The position numbers and the translations under genes were made by a program. From assembly GCA_017640605.1 (NCBI GenBank), contig JAEPQH010000010.1, forward strand, positions 1-64,000: a DNA stretch of 64,000 nt. The letters are read 5' to 3'. Numbering within the stretch: the first letter of the stretch is position 1; every line of letters starts with the position of its first letter. Source of the DNA: Balneolaceae bacterium (GTDB lineage Bacteria; Bacteroidota; Rhodothermia; Balneolales; Balneolaceae). A model generated the notes under the pieces. That model saw only the letters and a list, made by a program, of their open reading frames with translations. It was not told the DNA's origin and made no database searches. This document shows positions 1 through 8,899 of the stretch, piece after piece.

Positions 1-153
1 AGCCGATCAAACGTTGGAAACAACGGGCTAAGAGTTATCCCGAAAAAACTAAGATAGAACCCTAGATGAAAAAGTGTTAACCTTATTCAGTTTTAGTGAT
101 TAAATAAACAAAAAACTGTCAACCTAAATCAGGAAAAGACGCACCCCAAACTT

Positions 154-171
154 TCCCTCCTCGAGGAGGGA
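154..171. repeat. 18-bp perfect palindrome, GC-rich
   Basis: The core CCCTCCTCGAGGAGGG is a perfect palindrome and is flanked by T and A, giving 18 bp. It stands out in AT-rich surroundings. No T-run follows on either strand, so it is not a standard terminator. It could be a protein-binding site or part of a dispersed intergenic repeat. Confidence 0.6.
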
Positions 172-195
172 TTATCTACCCAAAAACAAATAAAC

Positions 196-215
196 CACCT
201 CACATCAGGGAGGTG
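196..215. repeat. Short hairpin, 6-bp arms
   Basis: CACCTC and GAGGTG flank an 8-nt loop. It lies 24 bases from the 18-bp palindrome and shares its CCTC/GAGG theme. Function unknown. Confidence 0.4.
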
Positions 216-248
216 CCAACCTCGAAATGTGGTATAAGCCACAATAAC

Positions 249-285
249 AAAAATCGGTCTGACAGACTTTTGCCGTCAAACCGAT
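249..285 (-). terminator. Rho-independent terminator of the uspA transcription unit
   Basis: Read on the minus strand, ATCGGTTTGAC, an 11-nt loop and GTCAGACCGAT form an 11-bp stem with one mismatch, followed by a run of five T. It lies 38 bases past the uspA stop codon, the expected place for a terminator of a minus-strand unit. Confidence 0.7.
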
Positions 286-322
286 CATTCTTAATTGAAT
301 AATTATTAATTGATAACTGAAC

Positions 323-1312
323 CTATTCCACAGGTTGTTCTAAGAACTCCGGACGAACAGTTAGCAATGGAACCTGCAAATGTCGTGAAACTTGTTCTGC
401 AGTTGAGCCAATAAATACGCGGGCTAAACCGGTACGTCCATGTGTGCTCATTACTACCAGGTCAGACTCATCATTTGCAAAATCAGTGATTTCACGATGT
501 GCGGAAATACCTTTCACAACTTTTGTATGCAATTCAACGGAAGTTACATGATCATTTTCTGAAGAAACGAGTACATCTTTGTAAGTAACTCCGGTTCTAT
601 GAATACCAAGATTGTATTGATCATGCTCATCTAAATACTCCATCAAACGAGTAATTAAACTATCATAAATAGCATCTTCATCAATAGAAGTTGGAACATA
701 CGGTACCATATCACTGCCGGCAGAATACAACTCAATCACATTAAAGAGTACAATCTTTGCTTTAAATTCCTTGGCTAGTTCAAAGGCAGGGATTAGAGAA
801 AAGAACGAACCATCCGAGAAATCAATCGGCACCATAATGGTGTGAATGTTTTTTTCTGAGATCACCTCATTCACAGAAAGTACAGGAACGCGGCTATGAC
901 GTATTACTTTTTCTGTAGTTCCACCTAATAAGTGAAGCGTATCATGTTCGCCTTTCGCCGACATCAAAATTAAGTCGTATTCTTCTTGTCGAGACTGATT
1001 TACAATCGCTTCAGAAGCTTTTCGCTCCACATTTGTGAAGATTTTACCACGATATTCTTTTTTGATGTATTTCTCGGCGAGCATTTCGAGCTGCTCGTGT
1101 GCGCGTTCTAAGCAATGTGGATATAAGTGCTTTTCAATCGAAAATGGCACACCAAGCGGATCCATACTCTCATGGAAGTATTTCATCAAAGGAACGGTAT
1201 GCATCAAATCAACCGTACATCCATAAAAATCAACCATATTACCGGCTGACTGTATGGCTTTAATCGAACGTTCCGAAAAATCGGTTGGGACAAGTATATG
1301 TTGAACTTTCAT
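323..1312 (-). CDS. Tandem-domain universal stress protein (UspA family)
   Basis: A cytoplasmic protein of two USP domains, each about 140-150 residues. The first begins at HILVPTDFSERS; the second begins at IMVPIDFSDGS near residue 160. Both carry the C-terminal nucleotide-loop pattern: GGTTEKVIRHSRVPVLSV in the first and HGRTGLARVFIGS...VPLLTV in the second. The second copy keeps the fuller G-x2-G-x9-G-S-type ATP-binding loop. I start at 1312 rather than at the in-frame ATG at 1324, because that upstream ATG is part of the sequence ATGGAGGTTATCATG, where GGAGGT makes an ideal Shine-Dalgarno site for the second ATG. Role in stress survival is family knowledge; the exact signal is unknown. 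It is the last gene of a minus-strand group after pcm and popT. Confidence 0.93.
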   Translation of the reverse strand: MKVQHILVPTDFSERSIKAIQSAGNMVDFYGCTVDLMHTVPLMKYFHESMDPLGVPFSIEKHLYPHCLERAHEQLEMLAEKYIKKEYRGKIFTNVERKASEAIVNQSRQEEYDLILMSAKGEHDTLHLLGGTTEKVIRHSRVPVLSVNEVISEKNIHTIMVPIDFSDGSFFSLIPAFELAKEFKAKIVLFNVIELYSAGSDMVPYVPTSIDEDAIYDSLITRLMEYLDEHDQYNLGIHRTGVTYKDVLVSSENDHVTSVELHTKVVKGISAHREITDFANDESDLVVMSTHGRTGLARVFIGSTAEQVSRHLQVPLLTVRPEFLEQPVE

Positions 1313-1359
1313 GATAACCTCCATTTTAAAGTTGGATTTCTCTCACTTTAAAGGTGTTT

Positions 1360-1381
1360 AAAAATCATGAAGGATTCATGA
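1360..1381 (-). terminator. Weak hairpin with T-run between popT and uspA
   Basis: On the minus strand TCATGAA, TCC, TTCATGA forms a 7-bp AT-rich stem followed by five T. It lies 33 bases after the popT stop and 48 bases before the uspA start. It may attenuate read-through from popT or may be an operator for uspA; the stem is weak. Confidence 0.35.
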
Positions 1382-1413
1382 AGAATTTTTCGAATCCCCT
1401 TTTTTGAACTAAC

Positions 1414-2538
1414 TCAGGCTACTTTTTTCTCCCGTAATCGATCTAAACCACCTACCATTACTACCCCGATAATCATCCCAATTACACCACCCCAAACATT
1501 TGGTGCATCATCAGCACATGAACCGATACTTCCGGGTATGTATGGCTCAGTACGAATCAATTTCTTTTTGATGGTGAGCACTTCAATACCTTCGGGAGTA
1601 TTTTCACCAAGGCGATTAAATTCCGGCAAATTTTCGTTTGGATTGGCTCTCAAATCAATCACAAGCTGAGCATCCGGGGCCATTATTTCTGTCTCTCGAA
1701 CTTGCTCAACGTATTCTCTGTGTTGATAAGGCCAGATCACAAATAACGATCCGATCATAAAACCAATAAGTACCGCAATTGTTTGAGAATGAAACTTGCC
1801 CAGCAACCATGATAAAAATCTCGAAAAAGTGGCAATCCCTACAATGGTCCCTAGTGTAAATGGTGCAATATTGATAATACCTGTAATTGGATCGCTGCCC
1901 CAAATTAAACTGATGTTGGTAAGGATGTATTCATATTTTCGCATAATCAGTAGCAAAAATGAGCCGGAAATTCCGGGTAGAATCATCGCGCTAATAGAAA
2001 TAACGCCCGTCAAAAAAACAAAAGCCGGATGATCCGGAGTATCCGTCGGTACGAGATTCACAATCCATAAACCTATTCCAAGTCCAGCCAGCAGAAATAC
2101 TCCCTCCTGCCACCTAAATTGACTCTGCTCTTTGATTAATATGTAAATAGAGCCAACAATTAATCCAAAGAATAACCCGTATACGATTTCAGGATGGGTG
2201 AACATATAAATTTGGAGGGGTACCACTTTGGTAAAAAAGACAGCTGCACTAAATATTCCGGTAAATAAAGCTACCAGAAACAACCAATGTAATTCACCAA
2301 ATGCTTCCTTTAGATTGAAGCGAAACAAGCTTTTAACAAATTTGACATCTACGCTCTTTATGGCATTCAATAATCGCTCGTAAATATCCAGAATCAACGC
2401 CATAGTACCACCACTTACGCCGGGAACTATATCTGCCGACCCCATCAAAAAACCTTTTATCGTTAGTATCGGCGCTTCTTTAATCGTGGTTTTGTCGGCA
2501 TTTTGATTAGCCGATTGCTGCTGGTTTTCTATTTCCAT
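1414..2538 (-). CDS. popT: DUF368 membrane protein, PopT-type polyprenyl-phosphate translocase
   Basis: A multi-pass inner-membrane protein of the DUF368 family. The family signature is visible near the N-terminus (KGFLMGSADIVPGVSGGTMALI) and again as ILPGISGSFLLLIM around residue 190. These two inverted G-S/G-G motifs are the hallmark of the family. Members have been shown in other bacteria to return undecaprenyl phosphate across the inner membrane for reuse in cell-wall synthesis, under the name PopT. That function is transferred here from the family. A soluble segment of about 70 residues (about 275-345) sits before the last membrane helix. The start overlaps the end of pcm by 10 bp, so the two are probably translated together. 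Confidence 0.85.
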   Translation of the reverse strand: MEIENQQQSANQNADKTTIKEAPILTIKGFLMGSADIVPGVSGGTMALILDIYERLLNAIKSVDVKFVKSLFRFNLKEAFGELHWLFLVALFTGIFSAAVFFTKVVPLQIYMFTHPEIVYGLFFGLIVGSIYILIKEQSQFRWQEGVFLLAGLGIGLWIVNLVPTDTPDHPAFVFLTGVISISAMILPGISGSFLLLIMRKYEYILTNISLIWGSDPITGIINIAPFTLGTIVGIATFSRFLSWLLGKFHSQTIAVLIGFMIGSLFVIWPYQHREYVEQVRETEIMAPDAQLVIDLRANPNENLPEFNRLGENTPEGIEVLTIKKKLIRTEPYIPGSIGSCADDAPNVWGGVIGMIIGVVMVGGLDRLREKKVA

Positions 2539-3176
2539 CCCTTTTCGCCAATTAGTGGCACAAATTTAAAATTATCAAGTTCTTCCTGTTCATATTCCGT
2601 TTCCGAAACGCGGATTATCCGCAACATCACTTGTGTTTTGTCATCGCCTACCGGTATCACTAGTTTACCTCCGATGTTTAGCTGCGCAATCAAATCTTGT
2701 GGCACAACCGGGGCACCCGCTGTAACCACGATTCCATCATAAGGTGCATAGGTACTCCATCCCAAAGTTCCATCGCCCGCTTTTAGCATCGCACGATAGC
2801 CGTGCTGTTGAAGATGTTTTTTTGCCCGATGATACAACTCATTATGCCGCTCAACACTGTACACATCGGCACCCATTTCGCACAATACCATGCACTGGTA
2901 ACTCGAGCCCGTTCCGATTTCCAAGATTTTATCACTTTTCTTTATTTCCAGCAATTCTGTCTGCCGCGCTACCGTGTAAGGTTGAGAGATGGTTTGCCCC
3001 ATGCCAATGGGTAGTGCAGTATCCTGATAGGCTTTATTATGTAAGCCGGAATCGATCAGAGTATGCCGGGGGATTTTACCAATCGCCATCAGCACTCGTT
3101 CGTCTTGTATTCCCTTTTCCCGCAATAATTCAACTAATTTCTGACGCGGGCGCACAAATCGGCGATTTTCGAGCAA
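2529..3176 (-). CDS. pcm: Protein-L-isoaspartate O-methyltransferase
   Basis: SAM-dependent methyltransferase that tags isoaspartyl residues in aged proteins for repair. The 215-residue length is normal for the family. Visible are the N-terminal PRH motif (IGKIPRHTLI), the substrate-loop GQTISQPYTVA, the SAM-binding motif I LEIGTGSSYQ and the acidic strand end YSVER. The post-I region DGTLGWSTYAPYDGIVVTAGA and the C-terminal GGKLVIPVG also match. It is the first gene of the minus-strand group with popT and uspA and is divergent from the ZIP transporter across about 110 bases. Confidence 0.95.
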   Translation of the reverse strand: MLENRRFVRPRQKLVELLREKGIQDERVLMAIGKIPRHTLIDSGLHNKAYQDTALPIGMGQTISQPYTVARQTELLEIKKSDKILEIGTGSSYQCMVLCEMGADVYSVERHNELYHRAKKHLQQHGYRAMLKAGDGTLGWSTYAPYDGIVVTAGAPVVPQDLIAQLNIGGKLVIPVGDDKTQVMLRIIRVSETEYEQEELDNFKFVPLIGEKGWK

Positions 3177-3288
3177 TGTACCAGTGTTTTAGATGAGTGA
3201 TTTACTCGCCAATAATAGCCAAACTTTTGCTCTTTTTTTATGCTGATTTAAGCTATTTAGTCTGTTTCTAAATTTTCTATTTACGCGG

Positions 3289-4071
3289 GTGAAATTGCAG
3301 GAATTGCTACCTTGGTATATGGACTTTTTCTCAGAACCAATAGCGCTCGTTTTTTGGTATTCGTTGCTAACCGCTGTTGCAACCGGAATTGGAGCTCTTC
3401 CTTTCTTTTTCATTAAAGATATTTCCGATTCATTTCTTGGTAAATCGAATGCAGTTGCTGCCGGATTGATGCTATCAGCAAGTTTTAGCCTCATATTCGA
3501 AGGATATCAGGAAGGGGAATGGATGACCATTTTTGGGATGATTGCCGGTGTTATTCTTGTTATTGGTGCCAATCGCTGGATGGAACATAGTTACGAAGTA
3601 GATGTAGGGGATTTGGTTGGTGCCGGAACCAAGAAAATGTTGCTCTTCCTCGGAATTATGACGGTCCATTCCTTTGCTGAGGGCGTTAGTGTAGGCGTTT
3701 CTTTCGCGAATACTATGGAGTTCGGGATTTTTATCGCCATTGCCATTGCTATCCACAATATTCCGGAAGGATTAGCTATTAGCCTGGTAATGGTTCCAAA
3801 AGGAACCAGCCCCATTAAAGCGGTTTGGTGGAGTATTTTCTCCAGTCTTCCCCAACCGTTAATGGCAATTCCAGCTTTTTTATTCGTAGAAACCTTTCGT
3901 GAATACCTCCCATTCGGTTTAGGTCTGGCCGCAGGTGCCATGATCTGGATGGTATTTTCTGAATTACTTCCTGAGGCCCTTCAAAAATGCAAACCTCATG
4001 CAATTGGCTTTTGGGTTACCCTTTCAATAATTGCTATGGCTGCGTTCCAGATTTTAATGAGCAATTTGTAA
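3289..4071 (+). CDS. ZIP family divalent metal transporter (GufA-like)
   Basis: Inner-membrane protein with about eight hydrophobic helices. The two family motifs are present: HSFAEGVSVGVSF in TM4 and HNIPEGLAISLVM in TM5, with the metal-binding His and Glu. The TM7/8 segment has SELLPEAL. These place it among ZIP permeases of the GufA branch, which import zinc or other divalent ions; the substrate cannot be read from sequence. The start is uncertain: a GTG at 3289 is used here, while an ATG lies 10 codons downstream at 3319. Neither has a convincing ribosome site. Divergent from pcm. Confidence 0.9.
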   Translation: MKLQELLPWYMDFFSEPIALVFWYSLLTAVATGIGALPFFFIKDISDSFLGKSNAVAAGLMLSASFSLIFEGYQEGEWMTIFGMIAGVILVIGANRWMEHSYEVDVGDLVGAGTKKMLLFLGIMTVHSFAEGVSVGVSFANTMEFGIFIAIAIAIHNIPEGLAISLVMVPKGTSPIKAVWWSIFSSLPQPLMAIPAFLFVETFREYLPFGLGLAAGAMIWMVFSELLPEALQKCKPHAIGFWVTLSIIAMAAFQILMSNL

Positions 4072-4186
4072 AAAAACTTTAGTAAAAGGCATTACAGCCA
4101 GTGGTTTATAAAGTTTTGCAATCGTTGGTCGATGTTAGTGATACTTTTTTTGTTAAGCGACCAAAATTAACATCAGCAGAATTACT

Positions 4187-5485
4187 TTGGCTAAAAAAAT
4201 CATTTACTTATTTGCCCTATTATTAATTTCCAGCACATATTACATACAAGCCCAGGAAAGCCCTACCCTTGTTTCTTCAAAAGATTCCGAAACCATTAAT
4301 GTTTTTCTCGATTGCCGTGGTTGTGATGATAATTTCATCATCACTGAAACACGTTTTGTGAACTTTGTACGCGATCAGGGCTTGGCTGATGTTCATATTT
4401 TAGTGATTCGCCAAAGAACTTCAAATGGCTCACAGTTTCTTATCGATTACATCGATCAACGCCTGCCCGAAAAGCCTAAAAAAGAAATTCTCCTCGATAC
4501 CTACAGTTTTCAAACGGATGAAGAAATAAGGAATGATCTCGTTAGTGTTATCAAGCTAGGGTTGATTAGCTATTTAACTGATTCTAAGATTCTATCGCAA
4601 CTCAGTGTCGCTTTCGATCCCCAAGTAAGCACAGAGGCTAATAAGAGCCTAGAAGGAGATGATCCCTGGAATAATTGGGTTTTTGAATTTGGTGTTGATG
4701 GCAATGTAAACGGGCAGGAAAACGAGTTACGGTACAATCTTGGGGGCGATGGAGAAATTCAACGAATAACCGAAGAGTGGAAAATTAGATTAAATTTTTG
4801 GGGTAATTATAATCGCCGAGCCCTAACCGAAGAAGAGGAAGTGATCGAAAACAATGACACAAGCTTGGTAGAAACAACCCGATACTTCGATCGATCAAAT
4901 CAAAACTACTTCGGCTTGGTTGCAAAAACTATCGACGATCATTGGTCGGTTGGATTTTACACCCGTTACCGCAGCGATACCTTCCAGAATATCGATAGTC
5001 AAATTGGAATCACTCCGGCTATAGAGTATAGTTTATTTCCATATAGAGAATTTACTCGGCGTGAAGTAACTGCTCGCCTTGGGCTTATGACCAGCTATTA
5101 CAGCTACACTGAAACAACGGTTCTACTCAAAGACGAAGAATTTCTTATCAGACCGGAAATTGATCTGCGTGCCGATTTCACTCAACCTTGGGGAAGTTTT
5201 AGAGCAGGACTAGAAGCCGGTGCTTTTCTCCATGACCTAAGCCTTAACAGATTCGAATTTGATACCCGAGTAAATCTTCGAATCTCTAAATATTTATCAG
5301 TTTTCCTGAATGGACGGTATAATATTATTTCTGATCAAATTTCACTTCCAGCCGGAGATTTGTCTACAGAAGAAATTCTAGCCGGAGTGCGACAGCAGGC
5401 AACTTCATACAGCTTTAGCGGTTCCTTCGGGGTGTCTGTTCAATTTGGTTCTATTTATAACAACATTGTTAATCCAAGGCTTTAG
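4187..5485 (+). CDS. Secreted protein of unknown function with C-terminal barrel-like region
   Basis: I do not recognise a named function. A TTG start gives a clean signal peptide ending in YIQAQ. The N-terminal 130 residues look like a compact domain with the pattern VFLDCRGCDDNFI and ADVHILVIRQRT; this Cys-x2-Cys block recurs in uncharacterised FCB-group proteins as far as I recall. From about residue 160 onward the sequence alternates hydrophobic and polar residues with many aromatic strands and ends in VSVQFGSIYNNIVNPRL, which suggests an outer-membrane beta-barrel. So the protein could be a periplasmic domain fused to a barrel. It stands alone between the ZIP gene and a peroxiredoxin-like gene. 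Confidence 0.75.
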   Translation: MAKKIIYLFALLLISSTYYIQAQESPTLVSSKDSETINVFLDCRGCDDNFIITETRFVNFVRDQGLADVHILVIRQRTSNGSQFLIDYIDQRLPEKPKKEILLDTYSFQTDEEIRNDLVSVIKLGLISYLTDSKILSQLSVAFDPQVSTEANKSLEGDDPWNNWVFEFGVDGNVNGQENELRYNLGGDGEIQRITEEWKIRLNFWGNYNRRALTEEEEVIENNDTSLVETTRYFDRSNQNYFGLVAKTIDDHWSVGFYTRYRSDTFQNIDSQIGITPAIEYSLFPYREFTRREVTARLGLMTSYYSYTETTVLLKDEEFLIRPEIDLRADFTQPWGSFRAGLEAGAFLHDLSLNRFEFDTRVNLRISKYLSVFLNGRYNIISDQISLPAGDLSTEEILAGVRQQATSYSFSGSFGVSVQFGSIYNNIVNPRL

Positions 5486-5575
5486 GTCATAGGTTTTTAC
5501 CCCAGGTCAAGATCTAACAATTGTATAACATCTATGCCAATGCCTGTGTAAGCTGACGTAGATTGGTTAGTTTTG

Positions 5576-6229
5576 ATGAATACATCTTTAAAAAACTTTC
5601 TTATGCGCTTTTTACTTTTTCTTGCTCTTTTATTGATTTCAATACCTTTGGCGGCACAGCAAATTCCTGACGATCCTTATAAAGTAACCCCAATTCTTAT
5701 CAACACCACCATACCCGATGTTACTGTAAAAACAGTAGCTGGCGAAGACATTTCGTTGCACGAAGTGGTTAAAGAAAAACCCACAATTTTTGTGTTTTAT
5801 CGCGGTGGATGGTGCCCTTACTGTAGCCGGCACATGGCCGAACTTGCTCAGGTTGAGGAAGAACTCATCGATTTAGGATTTCAAATTGCAGGCATAAGTG
5901 TTGATAGACCTGAAGTGCTCCGAAAAACACTTACCGATGTGAAGCTAGATTACATGTTGCTTTCCGACAGCCCGGCCAATGCCATCAAAGCTTTTGGATT
6001 GGCATTTACTGTCGATCAGGCAACGGTAACCCGATATAAAGAAGTCGGCATCGATCTGGAAGCTGATTCAGGATATGATCATCACATCCTCCCGGTACCG
6101 GCCGTGTATTTTGTGGATACCGATGGAAATATTGATTTCCAGTATGTGAATCCCAATTACAGAGAACGCATTTCCGGTGAGATTCTAATGGCTGCTGCTC
6201 GAACATTTATGGATTCTAAAGCAGACTAA
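5576..6229 (+). CDS. Secreted AhpC/TSA-type peroxiredoxin-like protein
   Basis: A thioredoxin-fold peroxidase-like protein. A signal peptide (RFLLFLALLLISIPLAAQ) predicts a periplasmic location. The active-site region is FVFYRGGWCPYCSRH, with Cys at about residues 80 and 83. A CPYC pair in this position marks the AhpC/TSA-2 (peroxiredoxin-like) group rather than classical AhpC. The later ISVDRPEVLRKT and VPAVYFVDTDGNI strands match the fold. The start is ATG 5576, preceded directly by an in-frame TTG; the second in-frame ATG (residue 10, MRFLL) is also a credible start and would give a tighter signal peptide. Electron donor unknown. Confidence 0.85.
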   Translation: MNTSLKNFLMRFLLFLALLLISIPLAAQQIPDDPYKVTPILINTTIPDVTVKTVAGEDISLHEVVKEKPTIFVFYRGGWCPYCSRHMAELAQVEEELIDLGFQIAGISVDRPEVLRKTLTDVKLDYMLLSDSPANAIKAFGLAFTVDQATVTRYKEVGIDLEADSGYDHHILPVPAVYFVDTDGNIDFQYVNPNYRERISGEILMAAARTFMDSKAD

Positions 6230-6261
6230 TTGGTCGTTCGTTGATGTTCTGCGTATCTTTA
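6230..6261 (+). promoter_or_regulatory. Bacteroidota-type promoter for rlmN
   Basis: TTG at 6230-6232, a 21-base spacer and TATCTTTA at 6254-6261 match the -33/-7 layout (TTG, TAnnTTTG). The box ends only four bases before the rlmN ATG, so the transcript would have almost no 5' leader. Confidence 0.45.
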
Positions 6262-6265
6262 GGGC

Positions 6266-7384
6266 ATGTCAGAACTCATTCAACAACCCCGCAAAATCAC
6301 TGATTTAAAAACCCTGAACAAAGAGCAACTACTCGCTTTTTGTAAACAATTAGGTTTACCTCGATTCCGGGCAGATCAGATTTTTCAATGGCTGTACCAA
6401 AAAGGCGTTTCCTCTTTCGATGAAATGACCAACCTATCCAAAGATTTGAGAGAGAAACTCAAAGAAGTGGCTACCATTAATCGGATTGAACCAGCTGCTC
6501 AGCAAAAGTCGCAGGATGGCACCATAAAGTTTTTATTTAAGCTGAATGATGAGGAAAAAGATTACAAAGTAGAAGCTGTTTTGATCCCCGACTTTTATGA
6601 TGATGGCGTCGCCAAACGACTCACAGTATGCGTTTCCTCACAAGTAGGATGCGTGTTCGGCTGTTCGTTCTGTGCCACCGGAAAAATGGGATTTTTTCGA
6701 AATTTGAGTCATGGCGAAGTGGTCGATCAGGTACAATACATCAACGAAGTAGCGGAAGCTGAATACGGTAAGAAAATCACCAACATTGTGTATATGGGGA
6801 TGGGCGAGCCATTGCACAATTACAAAACAGTAGTAAACTCAGCCGATATCATTTCTGATCCACTCGGAATCGATTTATCTCCGAAACGGATTACAGTTTC
6901 AACGGTGGGTTTAACCAAGCAAATAAAGCAATTAGCTGATGATTCAGAGCCGTTCAATCTGGCCATTTCCCTTCATGCTCCTTCCGATGAAAAGCGGGAT
7001 AAAATCATGCCCATCAATGCATCTATGAATCTCGATGCTTTGGAAGATGCTGTGCGATATTATCATCGAAAAACAGAAAAGCCCATCACCTACGAATATT
7101 TATTATTTGATGGCTTTAACGATACTAACGAAGACGCCAAAAATCTGGCAAAGATTGTGAACTGGGCTCCATCTAAGGTGAATATCATCATGTACAATAA
7201 TGTGGCTGGTGTTGAGCTACAACGCGCTCGGGAAGATCGCCTGAATCGCTTTATGAAAGCTTTGTTAAAGCATGGAGTTCGAGCAACCGTTCGCCGTTCC
7301 CGCGGCGATGACATCGACGCCGGTTGTGGTCAGCTTGCCATTCGGGAAGGTGCACCGAAGGGGAAGACGATTGCGAAAGCCTGA
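6266..7384 (+). CDS. rlmN: Dual-specificity RNA methyltransferase RlmN
   Basis: Radical-SAM enzyme that methylates C2 of A2503 in 23S rRNA and A37 in some tRNAs. The radical-SAM cluster motif CVFGCSFC supplies Cys 129, 133 and 136. The mechanistic Cys lies in DIDAGCGQL near residue 354. The N-terminal RADQIFQWLYQKGV helix domain and the GMGEPLHNY motif are both present. The length of 372 is typical. Key residues are complete, so it should be active. Confidence 0.97.
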   Translation: MSELIQQPRKITDLKTLNKEQLLAFCKQLGLPRFRADQIFQWLYQKGVSSFDEMTNLSKDLREKLKEVATINRIEPAAQQKSQDGTIKFLFKLNDEEKDYKVEAVLIPDFYDDGVAKRLTVCVSSQVGCVFGCSFCATGKMGFFRNLSHGEVVDQVQYINEVAEAEYGKKITNIVYMGMGEPLHNYKTVVNSADIISDPLGIDLSPKRITVSTVGLTKQIKQLADDSEPFNLAISLHAPSDEKRDKIMPINASMNLDALEDAVRYYHRKTEKPITYEYLLFDGFNDTNEDAKNLAKIVNWAPSKVNIIMYNNVAGVELQRAREDRLNRFMKALLKHGVRATVRRSRGDDIDAGCGQLAIREGAPKGKTIAKA

Positions 7385-7448
7385 ACAATTTTCAATATCC
7401 AACAAGGAATATTCCATAATTAAAAACCTGCCTTCCTTTTATAGTTTT

Positions 7449-7967
7449 TTAATTCAAGGGTGCCGTTTCCGACCACATGAAATTGGAATGCCTACGCTCT
7501 ATAAACCACTTATTGTTTTCTTTCACATATTCATCATTATAACGAACACCCATAGTTCGTTTTTCACGTATCCCTTCATTTTCGCTAATCAATACAACTA
7601 AACAATATGCTATACCGGTAGCATTGGTACCGTTTATTTCTACAGTTTGCTGACCATTTATGTGATATACAGTTTCAAAGTTTGCTAAAAAACCGGAAAA
7701 GGCATCACCAATCTCTTCTCTTCCATTAAAAACGCTACCCATATTTCCGTTACTGCTGCTTTGAACTACGGCATCTTCCGTGAATAATAGTAATTGAGCC
7801 TCTACATCTTTTACATCTGCTAAATTTGAAAATTCATCAACCAAGGTTTTCAGCGCCATTTTATCTTCGATTAACTGAAGTTGTTGAAGTGTTTCTTGGT
7901 TTGAAGATGGTGCACAGTTTAAAAGTAGAATAATTAATGCGGTTATGGTTGTTGTAATTTTAATCAT
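7449..7967 (-). CDS. SnoaL-like / NTF2-fold lipoprotein
   Basis: A small protein with a lipoprotein signal (ALIILLLNC, Cys near residue 18). The mature part is an alpha+beta domain: DKMALKTLVDEFSNLADVKD, FTEDAVVQ, FNGREEIGDAFSGFL, VYHINGQQTVEINGTNATGIAYCLV, KWFIERRHSNF. This is the usual layout of SnoaL-like ketosteroid-isomerase-fold proteins. Substrate unknown. It is the last of three minus-strand genes after the DUF5916 barrel and the AraC regulator, 17 bases downstream of the latter, so probably in the same unit. Confidence 0.85.
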   Translation of the reverse strand: MIKITTTITALIILLLNCAPSSNQETLQQLQLIEDKMALKTLVDEFSNLADVKDVEAQLLLFTEDAVVQSSSNGNMGSVFNGREEIGDAFSGFLANFETVYHINGQQTVEINGTNATGIAYCLVVLISENEGIREKRTMGVRYNDEYVKENNKWFIERRHSNFMWSETAPLN

Positions 7968-7984
7968 TGGAATATGCGTTTTAT

Positions 7985-8887
7985 TTAGTGAGATCTGAAT
8001 TCTGTTGGACTTTGCTCTAAGTGCTTCTTAAAAAAATTGCTAAAATGAGTTGTTTCTTTAAAACCCAGAGAAAAAGCGATTTCCGAAATATTCCAAGTAC
8101 TATTGCGTAGCATGGTTTTAGCTTCACGTAATAATCGCTCGGTTATTAAAGTTGAGGTTGTTTTTCCGGTTGCTTCTTTAAGTGCTCTATTTAAGTGGTT
8201 GGTATGCACATTTAAATGATGGGCAAAATCAGATGCATTTTTAAGGGCTATACTTTTATTTACATCATCAACAGGAAACTGTCTTTCAAGTAAATCATCA
8301 AACAGCATGTGAATTCTGGAAGATGCGTTCAGTTCGTTCTTTTTATTCATGCGGAGTGAAGATTCAGTTTTCATCGCAAAATGAATAAGTTCTAGAACTT
8401 GATTCCGTAGAACATCAAATTTGTGCACATAATCTGATTCGATTTCATTAAACATTCTTTCAAAAATAGAAATCACATCCAGCACCTGAGCATCCGTTAA
8501 CTCAAACACATGATTTCCTGTAGGTTGATAAACCGAGTATTCTGTGATTTGTGTTTGATTAATGAAAAATTCGTCATCAAATATGCAGTAAATACCACCT
8601 TTGATGGCCATAAAATTATCCCACTTATAAGGAATCATCGGATTGGAAAATACGAGTGCTTGCTTGTTTACATGAACCACCCTGTCAGCATAAAAAATAT
8701 CTGATTTCCCTTCGATGAGCATGATTTTATAATAATCTCGACGGCGATATGGGATGGTACGAACTTCCCCTTCTTTAAATGGTTCAACCCTGAACAAATT
8801 GAAATGACCTATTTCTTTACTTAACGATTCGGGTATGCTTCCGAATTTGTATTCATAGAGTTCTTTGATGGACTCCGGTTTTTTCAT
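7985..8887 (-). CDS. AraC-family transcriptional regulator
   Basis: A 300-residue regulator. Residues 1-190 form a cupin-like sensing domain. The C-terminal 100 residues contain the two helix-turn-helix motifs: ASDFAHHLNVHTNHLNRALKEATG for the first, and NISEIAFSLGFKETTHFSNFFKKHLEQSPTEFR, the family signature, for the second. The start ATG lies 12 bases after the DUF5916 gene stop and 17 bases before the SnoaL-like gene, so it probably sits inside an operon. It may control its neighbours; the ligand is unknown. Confidence 0.93.
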   Translation of the reverse strand: MKKPESIKELYEYKFGSIPESLSKEIGHFNLFRVEPFKEGEVRTIPYRRRDYYKIMLIEGKSDIFYADRVVHVNKQALVFSNPMIPYKWDNFMAIKGGIYCIFDDEFFINQTQITEYSVYQPTGNHVFELTDAQVLDVISIFERMFNEIESDYVHKFDVLRNQVLELIHFAMKTESSLRMNKKNELNASSRIHMLFDDLLERQFPVDDVNKSIALKNASDFAHHLNVHTNHLNRALKEATGKTTSTLITERLLREAKTMLRNSTWNISEIAFSLGFKETTHFSNFFKKHLEQSPTEFRSH

Positions 8888-8899
8888 TTTATATCCTCA

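Larger units (their letters stand above)
1..322. other. Intergenic stretch at the left edge of the window
   Basis: No complete gene is visible. The first 65 bases are open in one plus frame ending with TAG at 63-65, so they could be the tail of a gene lying outside the window, but a second frame also stays open to 57 and neither can be chosen. The rest holds three inverted repeats, listed separately, of which the one nearest uspA is a terminator. The segment just before position 320 contains a single copy of the TGATAAC heptamer that is repeated five times at 27721-27755. Confidence 0.5.

Noticed and set aside
3-65. Open plus-strand frame ending TAG, as the tail of an upstream gene
   Set aside because: Only 20 codons are visible and a second frame is equally open; the protein cannot be identified, so it is mentioned only within the edge region.
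2744-3196. 150-codon plus-strand open frame opposite pcm
   Set aside because: It lies entirely antisense to a complete pcm with intact motifs; composition (many His, Arg, Pro, Phe) is that of a shadow frame.
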